A stretch of 64,000 bases of DNA from Phreatobacter sp. (lineage in GTDB: Bacteria; Pseudomonadota; Alphaproteobacteria; Rhizobiales; Phreatobacteraceae), in assembly GCF_027532945.1 (NCBI RefSeq), contig NZ_JAPZTZ010000005.1, forward strand, positions 1 to 64,000. Reading direction: 5' to 3'. Each line of letters begins with the position of its first letter. The first letter of the stretch is position 1. The notes below the pieces were generated by a model. The model searched no databases. It was not told the DNA's origin and worked only from the letters and a program-made list of their open reading frames with translations. The translations under genes were made by a program, and so were the position numbers. Shown piece by piece: positions 1 through 6,319 of the stretch.

Positions 1-140
1 TCAATCACCGCCGCCTGATGCGCCCCATCGGCGATATCCCGCCCGCCGAAGCCGAGGAGCGCTACTATGCCATGCTGGACCAGGCAGCCATGGCCGCATA
101 ACTTAACCCAAAAGGCCTCCGGCGAACCGGGGGCGGTTCA
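1..140 (+). mobile_element. Right end of an IS3-family insertion sequence
   Basis: The first 140 bases hold the 3' end of an IS3-type orfB followed by a short untranslated tail that ends in GGCGGTTCA. IS3 ends usually finish in CA, so I place the right terminus at 140. From base 141 the sequence is the interior of a different IS3-family orfA on the opposite strand, which sets the boundary. The rest of the element lies before the window. The exact terminus is inferred, because the left inverted repeat is not visible. Confidence 0.7.
3..101 (+). CDS. IS3-family transposase OrfB, C-terminal fragment (cut by window start)
   Basis: Reading from base 3 gives 32 residues and a TAA stop at 99-101. 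The fragment contains NHRRLMRPIGDIPPAEAEER and ends YYAMLDQAAMAA, the familiar C-terminus of the integrase-core (rve) protein of IS3-family elements, which performs DDE strand transfer. The catalytic part lies before the window, so whether the copy is intact cannot be judged. Confidence 0.8.
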   Translation, partial: NHRRLMRPIGDIPPAEAEERYYAMLDQAAMAA

Positions 141-398
141 CTTTTGCCAAAACGTCCTGGAGCATGGCCTTGTCGAGCGACAGGTCCGCGACGATCCTCT
201 TCAGTCTGGCGTTCTCTTCCACGACCTGCCGCAGCCGCCTCATCTCCGACGGCATCAACCCGGCATACTTCTTCCGCCAATTGTAGAAGGTAGCGTCCGA
301 GATCCCCTCCTTCGGTAGACTTCCGCGATCGGCGCACCGTCCTCCGTATGCTTCAGCACGAAGGCGATCTGCGCCTCCGTGAACTTCGACGTCATCAT
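141..398 (-). pseudogene. IS3-family transposase OrfA, frameshifted and truncated
   Basis: The minus strand starts with ATGATG at 398, after a GGGGAGAG ribosome-binding site, and reads MMTSKFTEAQIAFVLKHTED. A frame change near 306-315 is needed to continue into ISDATFYNWRKKYAGLMPSE and then the leucine-zipper-like part LRQVVEENARLKRIVADLSL. That is the helix-turn-helix plus zipper layout of IS3 OrfA proteins. One base appears to be missing around the join. The frame then runs into foreign sequence after DVLAK at 141. The gene is therefore broken twice and should not make a functional protein. Confidence 0.8.
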
Positions 399-452
399 GG
401 AACTCTCCCCGTCCCCGATCGGGGGCATCAAAAGTGAAAAATTCCAATTCAG
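141..452 (-). mobile_element. Left part of a second IS3-family element, interrupted by the first
   Basis: On the minus strand this segment carries the start of an IS3-type orfA and its upstream leader. The outer end is placed near 452 because the minus strand reads TGAATTGG there, just outside a TTTTTCACTTTTGATG stretch ahead of orfA. Its downstream part is missing: at 140/141 the sequence switches to the right end of another IS. This is an insertion-sequence remnant. The 452 boundary is approximate. Confidence 0.6.
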
Positions 453-522
453 ACTGGCCTAACAGGCTGGAAGCACGTCACAAACTCAAATCTTCCGGCA
501 TTCTCCAGTCGACGGTTGGCGG

Positions 523-750
523 CTATCGAAACCGGATCGCATTTGTTCTAACACCCTTGCCCGTCGAAGGCTCCAACACCCCGACCGCGAACGATCTGCT
601 CGAAGGCGGCTTTCCCGGGGTCGGAAACCATAGGCATTGGACTGTGCCGTCTTCGTCAACCCGCTCCACCGTCATCGTCGGGCCTCCTGATCTCAGGCGA
701 ACCAGATCGCCAACCTGAAAGGGCATCGACATCAGGTTGACTGCTGCCAA
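523..750 (-). CDS. DUF2158-type small protein
   Basis: This encodes 75 aa from a TTG start. The core FQVGDLVRLRSGGPTMTVER followed by a VQCLWF strand matches the small DUF2158 (YodC-like) family, whose function is unknown. The TTG at 750 has a GGAGGAG Shine-Dalgarno sequence seven bases upstream. The in-frame ATG codons at 732 and 726 have none, so I prefer TTG, although the family core would also fit the later starts. It overlaps the end of the upstream gene by 19 bases, which suggests co-translation. Confidence 0.7.
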   Translation of the reverse strand: MAAVNLMSMPFQVGDLVRLRSGGPTMTVERVDEDGTVQCLWFPTPGKPPSSRSFAVGVLEPSTGKGVRTNAIRFR

Positions 751-1184
751 TATCTAGCTCCTCCGCCCTCGGATCTCGAAGGTTCCGCGGCCAACATAAG
801 CGCCCGCTTCAAGACGGTTGCGTCATGGACCAGCCGAGAGGTTCTCTTGCGGAGCGCCGCGAACTTGCGACGCCATTCGATCATCTGGTCACCAGCTGAG
901 GCCTCATCGTCAAACACCCAAACTAGAAGGAATTCCGCCGCAACCACATCGTCCTCCAGCCAGAGTGTGAAGCGATACTCTTCGCGAAATGAAGCTTGCA
1001 AAATCTGACAATTCACCCCGCGCTCGAAGGCCCACGTACCAAGTTCATCAAACATGAACAGCGAGCATACGGAAGAGCCAAAAACCCGAGCTCGGACCCG
1101 CAGCCCCAGGTCGTGGTTTCCTTCGGACAACGAAAGCCGAAACCTCAGGCCCGGGAATCTCGAAGGTGAAACGACAAACCGCAT
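732..1184 (-). CDS. Hypothetical protein (150 aa)
   Basis: I do not recognise this protein. It is 150 aa, soluble, and has an acidic, aromatic middle (TLWLEDDVVAAEFLLVWVFD) followed by a basic helical C-terminal half. The ATG at 1184 is preceded by GGGGA at a loose distance. Its 3' end contains the Shine-Dalgarno sequence of the next gene, so the two form a probable operon. It lies in accessory DNA beside IS remnants and is less GC-rich than the chromosome further right, consistent with transfer. It could in part be a chance ORF, but the tight coupling argues against that. Confidence 0.5.
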   Translation of the reverse strand: MRFVVSPSRFPGLRFRLSLSEGNHDLGLRVRARVFGSSVCSLFMFDELGTWAFERGVNCQILQASFREEYRFTLWLEDDVVAAEFLLVWVFDDEASAGDQMIEWRRKFAALRKRTSRLVHDATVLKRALMLAAEPSRSEGGGARYWQQST

Positions 1185-1353
1185 CTTGGCAAATCCCCGG
1201 CGACGACAACTGCATCAGCAATGAGCCGCCTGCCAAACAACCCTCCAGCGGGTTCGTCCCAACGGATTCAACGGAAAGCAGGCCAAATGCCGCGAAGCAT
1301 TTTGTGGACGATAGTCCGTGGCGTGCATGCCGACAATCCCATTCCGTCGACGC

Positions 1354-1563
1354 ATGGACATCCGGAAAGTGGTTGCGCGCAATCTCAGGCGAGCTCGCCG
1401 AGCCGTTGGCCTGTCGCAAGAAGCGTTGGCCGAGAAAGCAAGCGTCGATCGATCCTACGTCTCACGGGTAGAAACAGGCAAAGTGTCTGTCGGGGTCGAT
1501 ACACTCGCGGAACTCGCGCGGGCCGTAGGCGTCGCACCGAGTGAATTGCTGAGGGACGGCTAG
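1354..1563 (+). CDS. XRE-family HTH regulator (69 aa)
   Basis: The protein consists of little more than a Cro/C1-type helix-turn-helix domain. It reads RRARRAVGLSQEALAEKASV, then a recognition helix DRSYVSRVETGKV and the closing VDTLAELARAVGVAPSELL. I start it at the ATG at 1354 (MDIRKVVARNL) because the family begins there and the upstream residues are not family-like. It presumably binds DNA as a dimer. No partner toxin or methylase is next to it, so its target is unknown. Confidence 0.85.
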   Translation: MDIRKVVARNLRRARRAVGLSQEALAEKASVDRSYVSRVETGKVSVGVDTLAELARAVGVAPSELLRDG

Positions 1564-1666
1564 GAGCTCCCGAGCTTCGTCTGCGTGCCGCCTATCCAGC
1601 TTATTTAGCCTGGCCTTGACGCCCCCAGCTGGACGAGAACTACGTCATCAACATTGGTCTGGAATC

Positions 1667-1717
1667 ACACAAAGCCCCGGCTGAGCAACCCCGACCAGCT
1701 CCGCCGGGGCTTTGTGT
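1667..1717 (+). terminator. Perfect 14-bp inverted repeat, terminator-like
   Basis: ACACAAAGCCCCGG (1667-1680) pairs perfectly with CCGGGGCTTTGTGT (1704-1717) across a 23-base loop. It lies about 100 bases after the XRE gene and just before the truncated L,D-transpeptidase. It may terminate transcription, although no clear T-run follows, or it may mark a mobile-element edge. Confidence 0.5.
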
Positions 1718-1759
1718 TTCGGCTGGTGCCCTCAAAGGGAACACTTTCGTCCGCTCCTA

Positions 1760-2188
1760 ATGGCGATCTTCTTCCGCGGCGGCTACGCCATCCACGGCAC
1801 CAACATGGTCGGCCGCCTTGGCCAGGTGGATAGCCACGGCTGCATCCGCCTCGCGCCCGGCAATGCCCGCACCCTCTTCGAGATGGTCGCCCGGCAGCGC
1901 GGCTCCACCCGCATCGTCATCGAGGGGGCCTCGCCCCGCCAGGCGCCGCCGGCCGCTGTCGCGAGCCGCGCCACCCGCAGCGCCGCCGCCGCGCCCCGCA
2001 CGGCACAGATGCGCCTTGCCCAGCCGGCGAGCCGCCAGGTGGCGGTGCGAACCGCGGTGCCGCGGACCGTCCAGGGCGGCGCCATCCCCAGTGCCCAGCG
2101 TGTCGCCGCCCGCCCGGCGTCCCGCGTCATGGCACCGGCCGGCGCCTCTGATAGCCGCTACTTCACCGAGTGGTTCCTGCGCCGCTGA
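1760..2188 (+). pseudogene. L,D-transpeptidase (YkuD/ErfK), N-terminally truncated
   Basis: The C-terminal half of a YkuD catalytic domain is clear: GGYAIHGTNMVGRLGQ followed by SHGCIRLAPGNARTLFEMV, with the catalytic His and the SHGCxR cysteine present. Such enzymes make 3-3 peptidoglycan cross-links or anchor proteins in the periplasm. The expected signal peptide and first half of the domain are missing. Homology stops abruptly at about 1760, where accessory DNA begins. A low-complexity Ala/Arg/Pro tail of about 75 residues follows the domain. Without a signal peptide it is almost certainly non-functional. Confidence 0.75.
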
Positions 2189-2291
2189 GCCGCTCCACCG
2201 CGGTTCGATCCGGACTGTCCGGCGGCTGCCGGACCGCGGGGTGTCATGCGCTTGCAATTCGGCGGCAGCGCCTTTATGCAGCGCCCTTCGT

Positions 2292-2381
2292 GGACAGGTG
2301 GCCGAGTGGTTGAAGGCGCACGCCTGGAAAGTGTGTATACGGGCAACCGTATCGCGGGTTCGAATCCCGCCCTGTCCGCCA
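2292..2381 (+). tRNA. tRNA-Ser (anticodon GGA)
   Basis: The acceptor stem GGACAGG pairs with CCTGTCC and is followed by an encoded G-CCA. The anticodon loop CTGGAAA sits in a CACGC/GTGTG stem and gives anticodon GGA. A long variable arm, typical of serine tRNAs, precedes the T-arm GCGGGTTCGAATCCCGC. Its 3' end is the attachment site of the integrative element that follows, and the insertion leaves the tRNA intact. Confidence 0.97.
2362..2381 (+). repeat. attL: 3' end of tRNA-Ser
   Basis: The 20 bases GAATCCCGCCCTGTCCGCCA at the tRNA 3' end recur at 7697-7716 with one mismatch. They are therefore the left attachment site of the element carrying the integrase at 6320-7540. Confidence 0.85.
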
Positions 2382-2470
2382 CTCAATAGCATCTAAGTCT
2401 CTGACGTAGCGACATTTCCCAAAAGTCGCCATCGGCCGAACCCAACATCGGCCCCAACTCAGAGGCTCAC

Positions 2471-2836
2471 ATGACCGCTATCAGCCGTCGTTTGACCATC
2501 GCCGCCCTTGCGTCGAGTGTCGCCGCTCCCGCCACCATCGCCGCTCCCTTGGACCCGGCCTTAGACCTTGTTCTGCGCTACCGGGCAGGAATGGCCGCAT
2601 TCAATCAGACGCCGGAAACCTCCGACCACGAGGAGGAAGCACGCATCGTTGCCGCCACCTATGGCGGGCCATGGGATGAGATTGTGACGGACTTCCCGGT
2701 CCCCCTGTCGCACGAGGGTGCGCTTGCGACGGCGCGGCTTCTGGTCGAGGAGCAATCAACCTGCCTCGCTTGCTACGGCCAGCGAAACATGACGCTTGCG
2801 CTCCTCCGCTACCTTGAAGGCGAAGGCGGGCGCTAG
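2471..2836 (+). CDS. Hypothetical exported protein of the island (121 aa)
   Basis: The N-terminus SRRLTIAALASSVAAPATIAA looks like a signal peptide with an AxA-type cleavage region near residue 25. The mature part is short, acidic and helical, with two cysteines in TCLACYG near residue 100. I do not recognise the family. It starts 89 bases after the tRNA and ends 10 bases before a tiny membrane ORF, so the two are probably co-transcribed. No function can be assigned. Confidence 0.6.
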   Translation: MTAISRRLTIAALASSVAAPATIAAPLDPALDLVLRYRAGMAAFNQTPETSDHEEEARIVAATYGGPWDEIVTDFPVPLSHEGALATARLLVEEQSTCLACYGQRNMTLALLRYLEGEGGR

Positions 2837-2846
2837 GTCGCGTGCT

Positions 2847-2972
2847 GTGAGGCTGGTCTTCTCCGACCGCCCGTCGTTCCGAGACCTGGGGTGGTTCGGC
2901 TGGCTCCTCGCTGCCGTTGTGCTCGCCATTCTGGGGGCGATGGTCTGGGGTCTTGTGGCACTAGTTGGCTGA
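2847..2972 (+). CDS. Small single-pass membrane protein (41 aa)
   Basis: A GTG-started frame encodes 41 residues with one strongly hydrophobic helix (LLAAVVLAILGAMVWGLVAL, about residues 20-39) after a short charged N-terminus. It follows the 121-aa gene by 10 bases and its stop overlaps a hairpin. Position and composition suggest a real small gene, but there is no homology evidence from reading alone. Confidence 0.45.
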   Translation: MRLVFSDRPSFRDLGWFGWLLAAVVLAILGAMVWGLVALVG

Positions 2973-2988
2973 GGGGCGCACCCCTCAG
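2969..2988 (+). terminator. Hairpin after the small membrane ORF
   Basis: CTGAGGGG-CGCA-CCCCTCAG forms a perfect 8-bp stem overlapping the stop codon of the 41-aa ORF. It has no T-tract, so termination is only likely. Confidence 0.45.
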
Positions 2989-3504
2989 CCTGCACCCCGT
3001 CAATGCACTGAAATCCTTCGTATAAGCTCTTTTATGGGGGAGGGAGGCGGTCGCCTAAGCTGCCCTAGTTTAGATGCGCTCCCGATAGGGCAGTGTCTGC
3101 ATTTGCCTGCATTTTTCAGGAGCCGACCGTTTATCGCGCGCGCCTACTGGTCGCAGGGACCTTGGCAGCGTCACGAAATTGCAGCCGGACCATCGAGACA
3201 GTCGCTCCTTTTCCGGCTTCCGAAAAATGGGAGGGGCCGCCCGCCATTTGGGGCTTCTGTTGGACCATCGGCGGGTCGGGGAGAGGGTGCCGCAGCCCTG
3301 CGGGAGCGCCGTAATTAGATAAATGTAGCTGTGCGCGCCCTCTTTTTGGGGGATGACATAAATCCCACTATTCTGCTGAGATAACAGCGCTTTAACGGAC
3401 TGACTGCGCTGCCCGCTATGGAGGTTTAGTGTCCTCGATACCGGACTGTCGTGTCCCTCAATCTGGACTGTGCAGTCCGGCCAGAGGGACACAACCCAGC
3501 CTCA
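2989..3504. other. Non-coding stretch inside the island
   Basis: I see no convincing gene in these 516 bases; the open frames here lack family features and start signals. The stretch separates the plus-strand pair from the minus-strand series, so both transcription units converge here. It contains the large palindrome at 3451-3492. It is a possible site for an origin, a regulatory RNA or lost cargo, but nothing shows which. Confidence 0.5.
3451..3492. repeat. 42-bp interrupted palindrome
   Basis: The outer arms GTGTCCCTC (3451-3459) and GAGGGACAC (3484-3492) are perfect. The inner arms GGACTG (3465-3470) and CAGTCC (3473-3478) are also perfect, with 5-base mismatched bulges between. It lies 13 bases beyond the stop of the lipoprotein gene. 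It may be a bidirectional terminator or a protein-binding site. Confidence 0.7.
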
Positions 3505-3981
3505 TCACAGGCACGTACCAATTCCGTTTCGCACCTTGTCCGCCCATTCGGGTCCAAGGATTTGCTTGGCGTCGATGGCATTTTCCGCCCCCGGCTCGCC
3601 AACCCTGAACATGGTGATGGCCAGGTTCTGATTGTGCCCGCCGGTGACGATGGTGGGACCCGGCACATAGGTAGACGTGCCACTATAGAAGCCGGAACCG
3701 CGACCATAGGTAAGCGTGCCGCTGTGCTGGACGTGGCCCGGCATCTGATGAACCTGCACGTTGCTGCCAGCCTGCCCGCCGTTGATGACGTATCGGTCAT
3801 AGCCTGCCCGCAGGGTTTCCACCGCGACGGTAGCAACCGCGACGCGGGCCGCACCGTCCGGCCCACAGGCAGGCGCGGCGCGAGCCTGAACAACCATCGT
3901 ATTCCCGGATGTCCGGATTGCTTCGGCGCGTGCGCACGCACCCACAGCGAGCCCCGCCGCAATGACCACAATCGCCCTCAT
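3505..3981 (-). CDS. Small lipoprotein of the island (158 aa)
   Basis: From the ATG at 3981 the protein starts MRAIVVIAAGLAVGACARAE, a lipoprotein signal with the lipobox VGAC. This start is preferred because it places the signal at the N-terminus and follows a GGGGG stretch. The mature part is Gly/Ser/Thr-rich (YGRGSGFYSGTSTYVPG), has further cysteines near residue 38 and at the penultimate C-terminal position, and matches no family I know. It is the last gene of the minus-strand series. Membrane anchoring is inferred from the lipobox; function is unknown. Confidence 0.65.
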   Translation of the reverse strand: MRAIVVIAAGLAVGACARAEAIRTSGNTMVVQARAAPACGPDGAARVAVATVAVETLRAGYDRYVINGGQAGSNVQVHQMPGHVQHSGTLTYGRGSGFYSGTSTYVPGPTIVTGGHNQNLAITMFRVGEPGAENAIDAKQILGPEWADKVRNGIGTCL

Positions 3982-4036
3982 GACAGCCCCCTTTAGACGG
4001 CCGCCTGATATGGACGGCTCTTGTCGACACGGCAGC

Positions 4037-4429
4037 CTATCGGCCTCCCGGCGCTGAACGCAATAGTGGCTCCCATGTCTCGAATTCACGCGATGGTGGT
4101 TCGTTGCTTGCGGGGTCCCTGAACATAGTCAGCCGGTAGGTTGTGGGCAGCGGTTTTGCGAAGCGGCTGCGCTCCACGGGCATTATCCAGCCCCTGTCCT
4201 CTAACTGCCAAAAAACCGTCGCCGCGGTCGTCTTGCTGCTATCGAGAATGTCAGCGAGGTCTCTAACGGAAAGCTGTACAAGGGGGTTCCTGTCCGGATG
4301 GTACCGGCCAAGCACCTCCACAAGACCAACCTTCGCGATGGGCGAAAGGGTCCGCCACGCTGGCTTTGCCAGCCATTTGCGATAGATCCGAACGTGAGCC
4401 TCATCCCGAAGCTTGGTCGCTCTGGCCAT
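4037..4429 (-). CDS. Winged-helix protein, replication/regulation-like (130 aa)
   Basis: The middle reads LSVRDLADILDSSKTTAATV followed by FWQLEDRGWI, a classic helix-turn-helix and wing. It is preceded by KWLAKPAWRTLSPIAKVGLV. The same layout (a 'pawr-sl' segment, then an HTH, then an 'edrG' helix) is common in proteins of phages and integrative elements that are often guessed to act in replication control. The start at 4429 follows GGGCGGA. Its exact role is unknown. Confidence 0.65.
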   Translation of the reverse strand: MARATKLRDEAHVRIYRKWLAKPAWRTLSPIAKVGLVEVLGRYHPDRNPLVQLSVRDLADILDSSKTTAATVFWQLEDRGWIMPVERSRFAKPLPTTYRLTMFRDPASNEPPSREFETWEPLLRSAPGGR

Positions 4430-4508
4430 GAATTTCCGCCCTTTGTTTATTGAGGGCGCCGCCGTGGGTTTGGGAGAGTCACACACGGCGACGGGGCGTT
4501 TTGGCTAC

Positions 4509-4763
4509 CTACCCAGCGGGCGGCAGGAGATTGCGGCTCTCAGCCTCTGCCAGAGCCTTGGCGAAGGCATCAGCCAGGGTGCGGACGTGCTCCACGCTCA
4601 ACGTGATGCCAGCCTTTCCCGGCTTGTAATCGCCATCGGTCGGGTACCACTCCCGCAGTTCGATGGTGGTCCGGCCGTTGAAGGCGTTGAGCCTCACGCG
4701 GATGCGGTCACGGCTGTTGCGGGGCCATTCCGCGATGAGGAGCGGCAAGGTCAGGTCGCTCAT
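4509..4763 (-). CDS. PC4-like ssDNA-binding / transcriptional coactivator protein (84 aa)
   Basis: The segment FNGRTTIELREWYPTDGDYK followed by PGKAGITLSVEHVRTLADAF closely follows the PC4/p15 fold pattern (beta strands, 'dIReyy', 'pgkkGIsL', final helix). Members bind single-stranded DNA as dimers. Bacterial examples are mostly small and of unknown role, many in mobile elements. The start overlaps the stop of the upstream winged-helix gene by four bases (4760-4763), so they are translationally coupled. A role in element replication or promoter melting is inference. Confidence 0.75.
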   Translation of the reverse strand: MSDLTLPLLIAEWPRNSRDRIRVRLNAFNGRTTIELREWYPTDGDYKPGKAGITLSVEHVRTLADAFAKALAEAESRNLLPPAG

Positions 4764-5053
4764 GCCGCCACCTCATGAAGTACCCGAACAGGGGTCCGCA
4801 GCACGTAACGCCCGTGGTGGCCCGCAAAGGGTCCCAAGTGGGCTTGGTGGATCGTCTCGATTGCCAGCCCGGCTTGCCGCAGCTTGAACACATACGCGGA
4901 CCATCGGGGCGCGGGCCGCTCTAGGGGCGTGATGCCCTTGTCCCCCGCTTCGATGAGGCGGGCCAAGGCCCAGGCCTCGCGGCCATCGAAAACCATGCGC
5001 TGCCAGTCGTCGCCAGCCTTCACCTCGATGACGATGCGGGTCACGTCACTCAT
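4760..5053 (-). CDS. Winged-helix domain protein (97 aa)
   Basis: Residues 20-90 have the pattern of the small helix-turn-helix/winged-helix proteins found in phages: REAWALARLIEAGDKGITPL, then a helix in APRWSAYVFKLRQAGLAIET and a wing HHGRYVLRTPV. It probably binds DNA. It overlaps the downstream PC4-like gene by four bases and the upstream 67-aa gene by eight bases, so the three form a tightly coupled unit. Confidence 0.65.
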   Translation of the reverse strand: MSDVTRIVIEVKAGDDWQRMVFDGREAWALARLIEAGDKGITPLERPAPRWSAYVFKLRQAGLAIETIHQAHLGPFAGHHGRYVLRTPVRVLHEVAA

Positions 5054-5249
5054 GGGCCAGCCCTCCGAAGCCGGAGAGTTCCGCGACGACGGCAGCCATG
5101 GGCTCTGTCAGCCCGTAACGCCGCGTAAGAACGCGGACACTGAGGGGCGGCAGAGGTGCGGCCGAGGCCGCCCAGTCGAACAGCGGCAGCCCACAAAAGG
5201 GCAAGCCGGTATCGGTGGCGCGAGACGCGCTCATTTGATAGGACTGCAT
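5046..5249 (-). CDS. Hypothetical protein (67 aa), first of the coupled trio
   Basis: I prefer the ATG at 5249, which follows an AAGGAA sequence; an in-frame ATG at 5234 (MSASRATDTG) is the alternative. The C-terminal part LSVRVLTRRYGLTEPMAAVV followed by AELSGFGG looks helical and could be a small HTH, because 'ltepmA..va' suggests helix-loop-helix. I do not recognise the family. It overlaps the next gene by eight bases. Confidence 0.5.
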   Translation of the reverse strand: MQSYQMSASRATDTGLPFCGLPLFDWAASAAPLPPLSVRVLTRRYGLTEPMAAVVAELSGFGGLAHE

Positions 5250-5283
5250 GTGTTGGGTTTCCTTAGAATGGTTTTCCGACGCA

Positions 5284-5314
5284 GCCCGGCCGATGTTCCA
5301 CCATCGAGCCGGGC
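5284..5314. terminator. Strong hairpin between the Xis-like gene and the coupled trio
   Basis: GCCCGGC (5284-5290) pairs with GCCGGGC (5308-5314), and inside it CGATG (5291-5295) pairs with CATCG (5302-5306), leaving a short loop. On the plus strand it is followed by ATTCTTTTT. On the minus strand, in the direction of the genes, there is no T-tract. It lies 18 bases beyond the stop of the Xis-like gene and may attenuate read-through or protect mRNA ends. Confidence 0.5.
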
Positions 5315-5332
5315 ATTCTTTTTGCGGGAGCA

Positions 5333-5536
5333 TTACGCGGCCTTGGTCGGCGCGATGGTCGGCAGCCTGTCGAGCCATGCCAACAGGTCGTCGCGGCGGA
5401 TAAGGGTCCGGCGACCGAGCTTCCGGGCTTTCAGGCTTCCGGACGCGATAGCAGCGTAAAGTGTGGTCCGGCCACAGCCCGCCAGTCGGGCCGCCTCGTG
5501 GGGAGACAACGCGACCGTAGTGTTTTGTTCGTCCAT
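5333..5536 (-). CDS. AlpA/excisionase-like HTH protein (67 aa)
   Basis: This MerR-like small HTH begins ALSPHEAARLAGCGRTTLYA and continues AIASGSLKARKLGRRTLIRR, then DDLLAWLDRLP. This is the standard pattern of excisionase (Xis) and AlpA-like DNA-binding proteins. In islands they either direct the integrase toward excision or activate integrase transcription. It lies in the integrase transcription unit, downstream of the 239-aa gene. Its role is inferred from family and position. Confidence 0.8.
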   Translation of the reverse strand: MDEQNTTVALSPHEAARLAGCGRTTLYAAIASGSLKARKLGRRTLIRRDDLLAWLDRLPTIAPTKAA

Positions 5537-5598
5537 TCTTGCGCTCCGTGCATCACGATCCGCTCAGGACCGTGCGTTAACGGGCGCACTCTGGTGGC

Positions 5599-6318
5599 TC
5601 AGGACTGCGATTCGGAGGGCAAGTATTCCAGCAAATTCTTGCACCCCTTCTGCGCATGCTCGATGGCGGCTGCAAGGTCTGCCGGAAGCGAGACGTGTGA
5701 GTCCCGCCATAGGTCCCGCGCCATCCGCTTAACGCGCTCGTTTGAGTTCTCATCGAGACCTGGAGCACCAGCCTCGCGGGCGGTGTCCACGAGGGCGTCA
5801 AGCCCACGGAAACTGCCGCGCTCTCGTCTGATATCGAAGGCCTTTATTGCTAAACTAAGTTCCCAACGGTCCCGCGTTAGTTCTCGGCGGTCGCGGTCCG
5901 TTCGGGGCGTTTCAAGCATCATGATACGAAAGTGTTTAGGCGGGTTCCCTCGGCCGATCGGGTTCCGCAACAATTCGATACGGTAGTCAATGTAAGCCTT
6001 GCGAATTTCACCGATCCACCAAAGCCGCCGCCAAGCATAATCGCTCTCGTACTCGCCTATGGCAGCTAGGACATTTGCAGGGTTCGTGTGGTGCGGCATT
6101 GCAAGGCGCAGACCCCGTATATGCCCCTGATAGAGCGAATGCTCGTTCATCATGTTTAGGGCTTGGGAGACCGCGAAATCGCGGATTTTGGCAGCCGCGC
6201 CACGCCCCTTTAGCTGGTCATACGCTGAGATACCGGCTTGGGCAGCCCAGCGCGCCCAAGCCTCTAGGTCGCCTTTAGGGTCAATACCAACGTCGGGGAC
6301 CAGCTTAGCCTTGCGCAT
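5599..6318 (-). CDS. Unknown island protein (239 aa), directly downstream of integrase
   Basis: I start it at the ATG at 6318 (MRKAKLVPDVGIDPKGDLEA), one base after the integrase stop, so the two are almost certainly co-translated. It is a mostly helical, charged, Arg/Trp-rich soluble protein with no motif I recognise. Features that may help a search are YAWRRLWWIGEIRKAYIDYR near residue 115 and a C-terminal helix. Frames upstream of 6318 only shadow the integrase. No function is proposed. Confidence 0.65.
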   Translation of the reverse strand: MRKAKLVPDVGIDPKGDLEAWARWAAQAGISAYDQLKGRGAAAKIRDFAVSQALNMMNEHSLYQGHIRGLRLAMPHHTNPANVLAAIGEYESDYAWRRLWWIGEIRKAYIDYRIELLRNPIGRGNPPKHFRIMMLETPRTDRDRRELTRDRWELSLAIKAFDIRRERGSFRGLDALVDTAREAGAPGLDENSNERVKRMARDLWRDSHVSLPADLAAAIEHAQKGCKNLLEYLPSESQS

Positions 6319-6319
6319 G

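Noticed and set aside
1880-2160. Large overlapping frames on both strands near the L,D-transpeptidase
   Set aside because: They mirror the Ala/Arg/Pro-rich tail of the broken transpeptidase and cross the tRNA-Ser gene.
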